NCBI GenBank assembly: GCA_016763045.1
Contig: JAESUN010000255.1
Span: 1 to 6,397, forward strand
Origin: Opitutaceae bacterium
Lineage (GTDB): Bacteria > Verrucomicrobiota > Verrucomicrobiia > Opitutales > Opitutaceae
Direction: 5' to 3'
Length of the DNA: 6,397 bases
Below are positions 6,361 through 6,397 of this stretch, piece by piece. Made by a program: the position numbers and the translations under genes. The notes beneath the pieces were generated by a model, which was not told the origin of the DNA, did no database searches, and saw nothing but the letters and a program-made list of their open reading frames with translations. Position 1 is the first letter of the stretch. Each line of letters starts with the position of its first letter.

Positions 6361-6397
6361 GCGTAGTCATAGATTCATTACACTGGTAAACCTCAAA

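Overview
The window shows a piece of a bacterial chromosome carrying housekeeping genes. From left to right it holds: the 5' end of a P-II nitrogen-regulator gene (minus strand, running off the left edge); a 256-base control region with a strong sigma-54 promoter match; a gpmI-type phosphoglycerate mutase gene (minus strand) broken by a one-base frameshift; a 211-base divergent intergenic region; and a tight plus-strand cluster of ileS, a TraR/DksA-family gene and lspA. There are no RNA genes, insertion sequences, CRISPR arrays or phage genes that I can recognise.

The organism is most likely a member of the Verrucomicrobiota, perhaps Opitutae. This is inference from memory of the ileS - TraR/DksA - lspA gene order, the long lysine-rich DksA-like protein, and the mutase variant with IRDGWG and YRGDRPRE motifs. 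Base composition is moderate, near half GC by eye. All proteins are typical bacterial types, and IleS is the bacterial form with a C-terminal zinc site.

Left part (1-318): the only coding sequence is the start of a P-II protein in the first 62 bases. Upstream on the same strand lies TTGGCATGGCAGATGCT, with GG and GC exactly ten bases apart as sigma-54 requires, and further upstream an inverted repeat and a 12-base palindrome. This suggests that P-II expression responds to nitrogen status.

Middle (319-2112): gpmI (glycolysis) retains every catalytic motif but changes frame at a five-base homopolymer near 1571-1575. Either the sequence has an error there or the gene has only recently been broken. 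The region between gpmI and ileS must hold promoters for both genes; a TTGACA box before ileS is the clearest element.

Right part (2113-6360): ileS, the DksA-like gene and lspA are separated by 26 and 22 bases and are probably co-transcribed. They charge tRNA-Ile, probably tune transcription or bind DNA, and process lipoproteins. None of the three has a visible Shine-Dalgarno sequence. The DksA-like protein is the most unusual product: an H1-like lysine-doublet tail is joined to a DksA-type domain that has lost three of the four zinc cysteines. I see no evidence for a wholly new multi-gene system. The best leads are the DksA-like protein, the sigma-54 control region and the gpmI frameshift.
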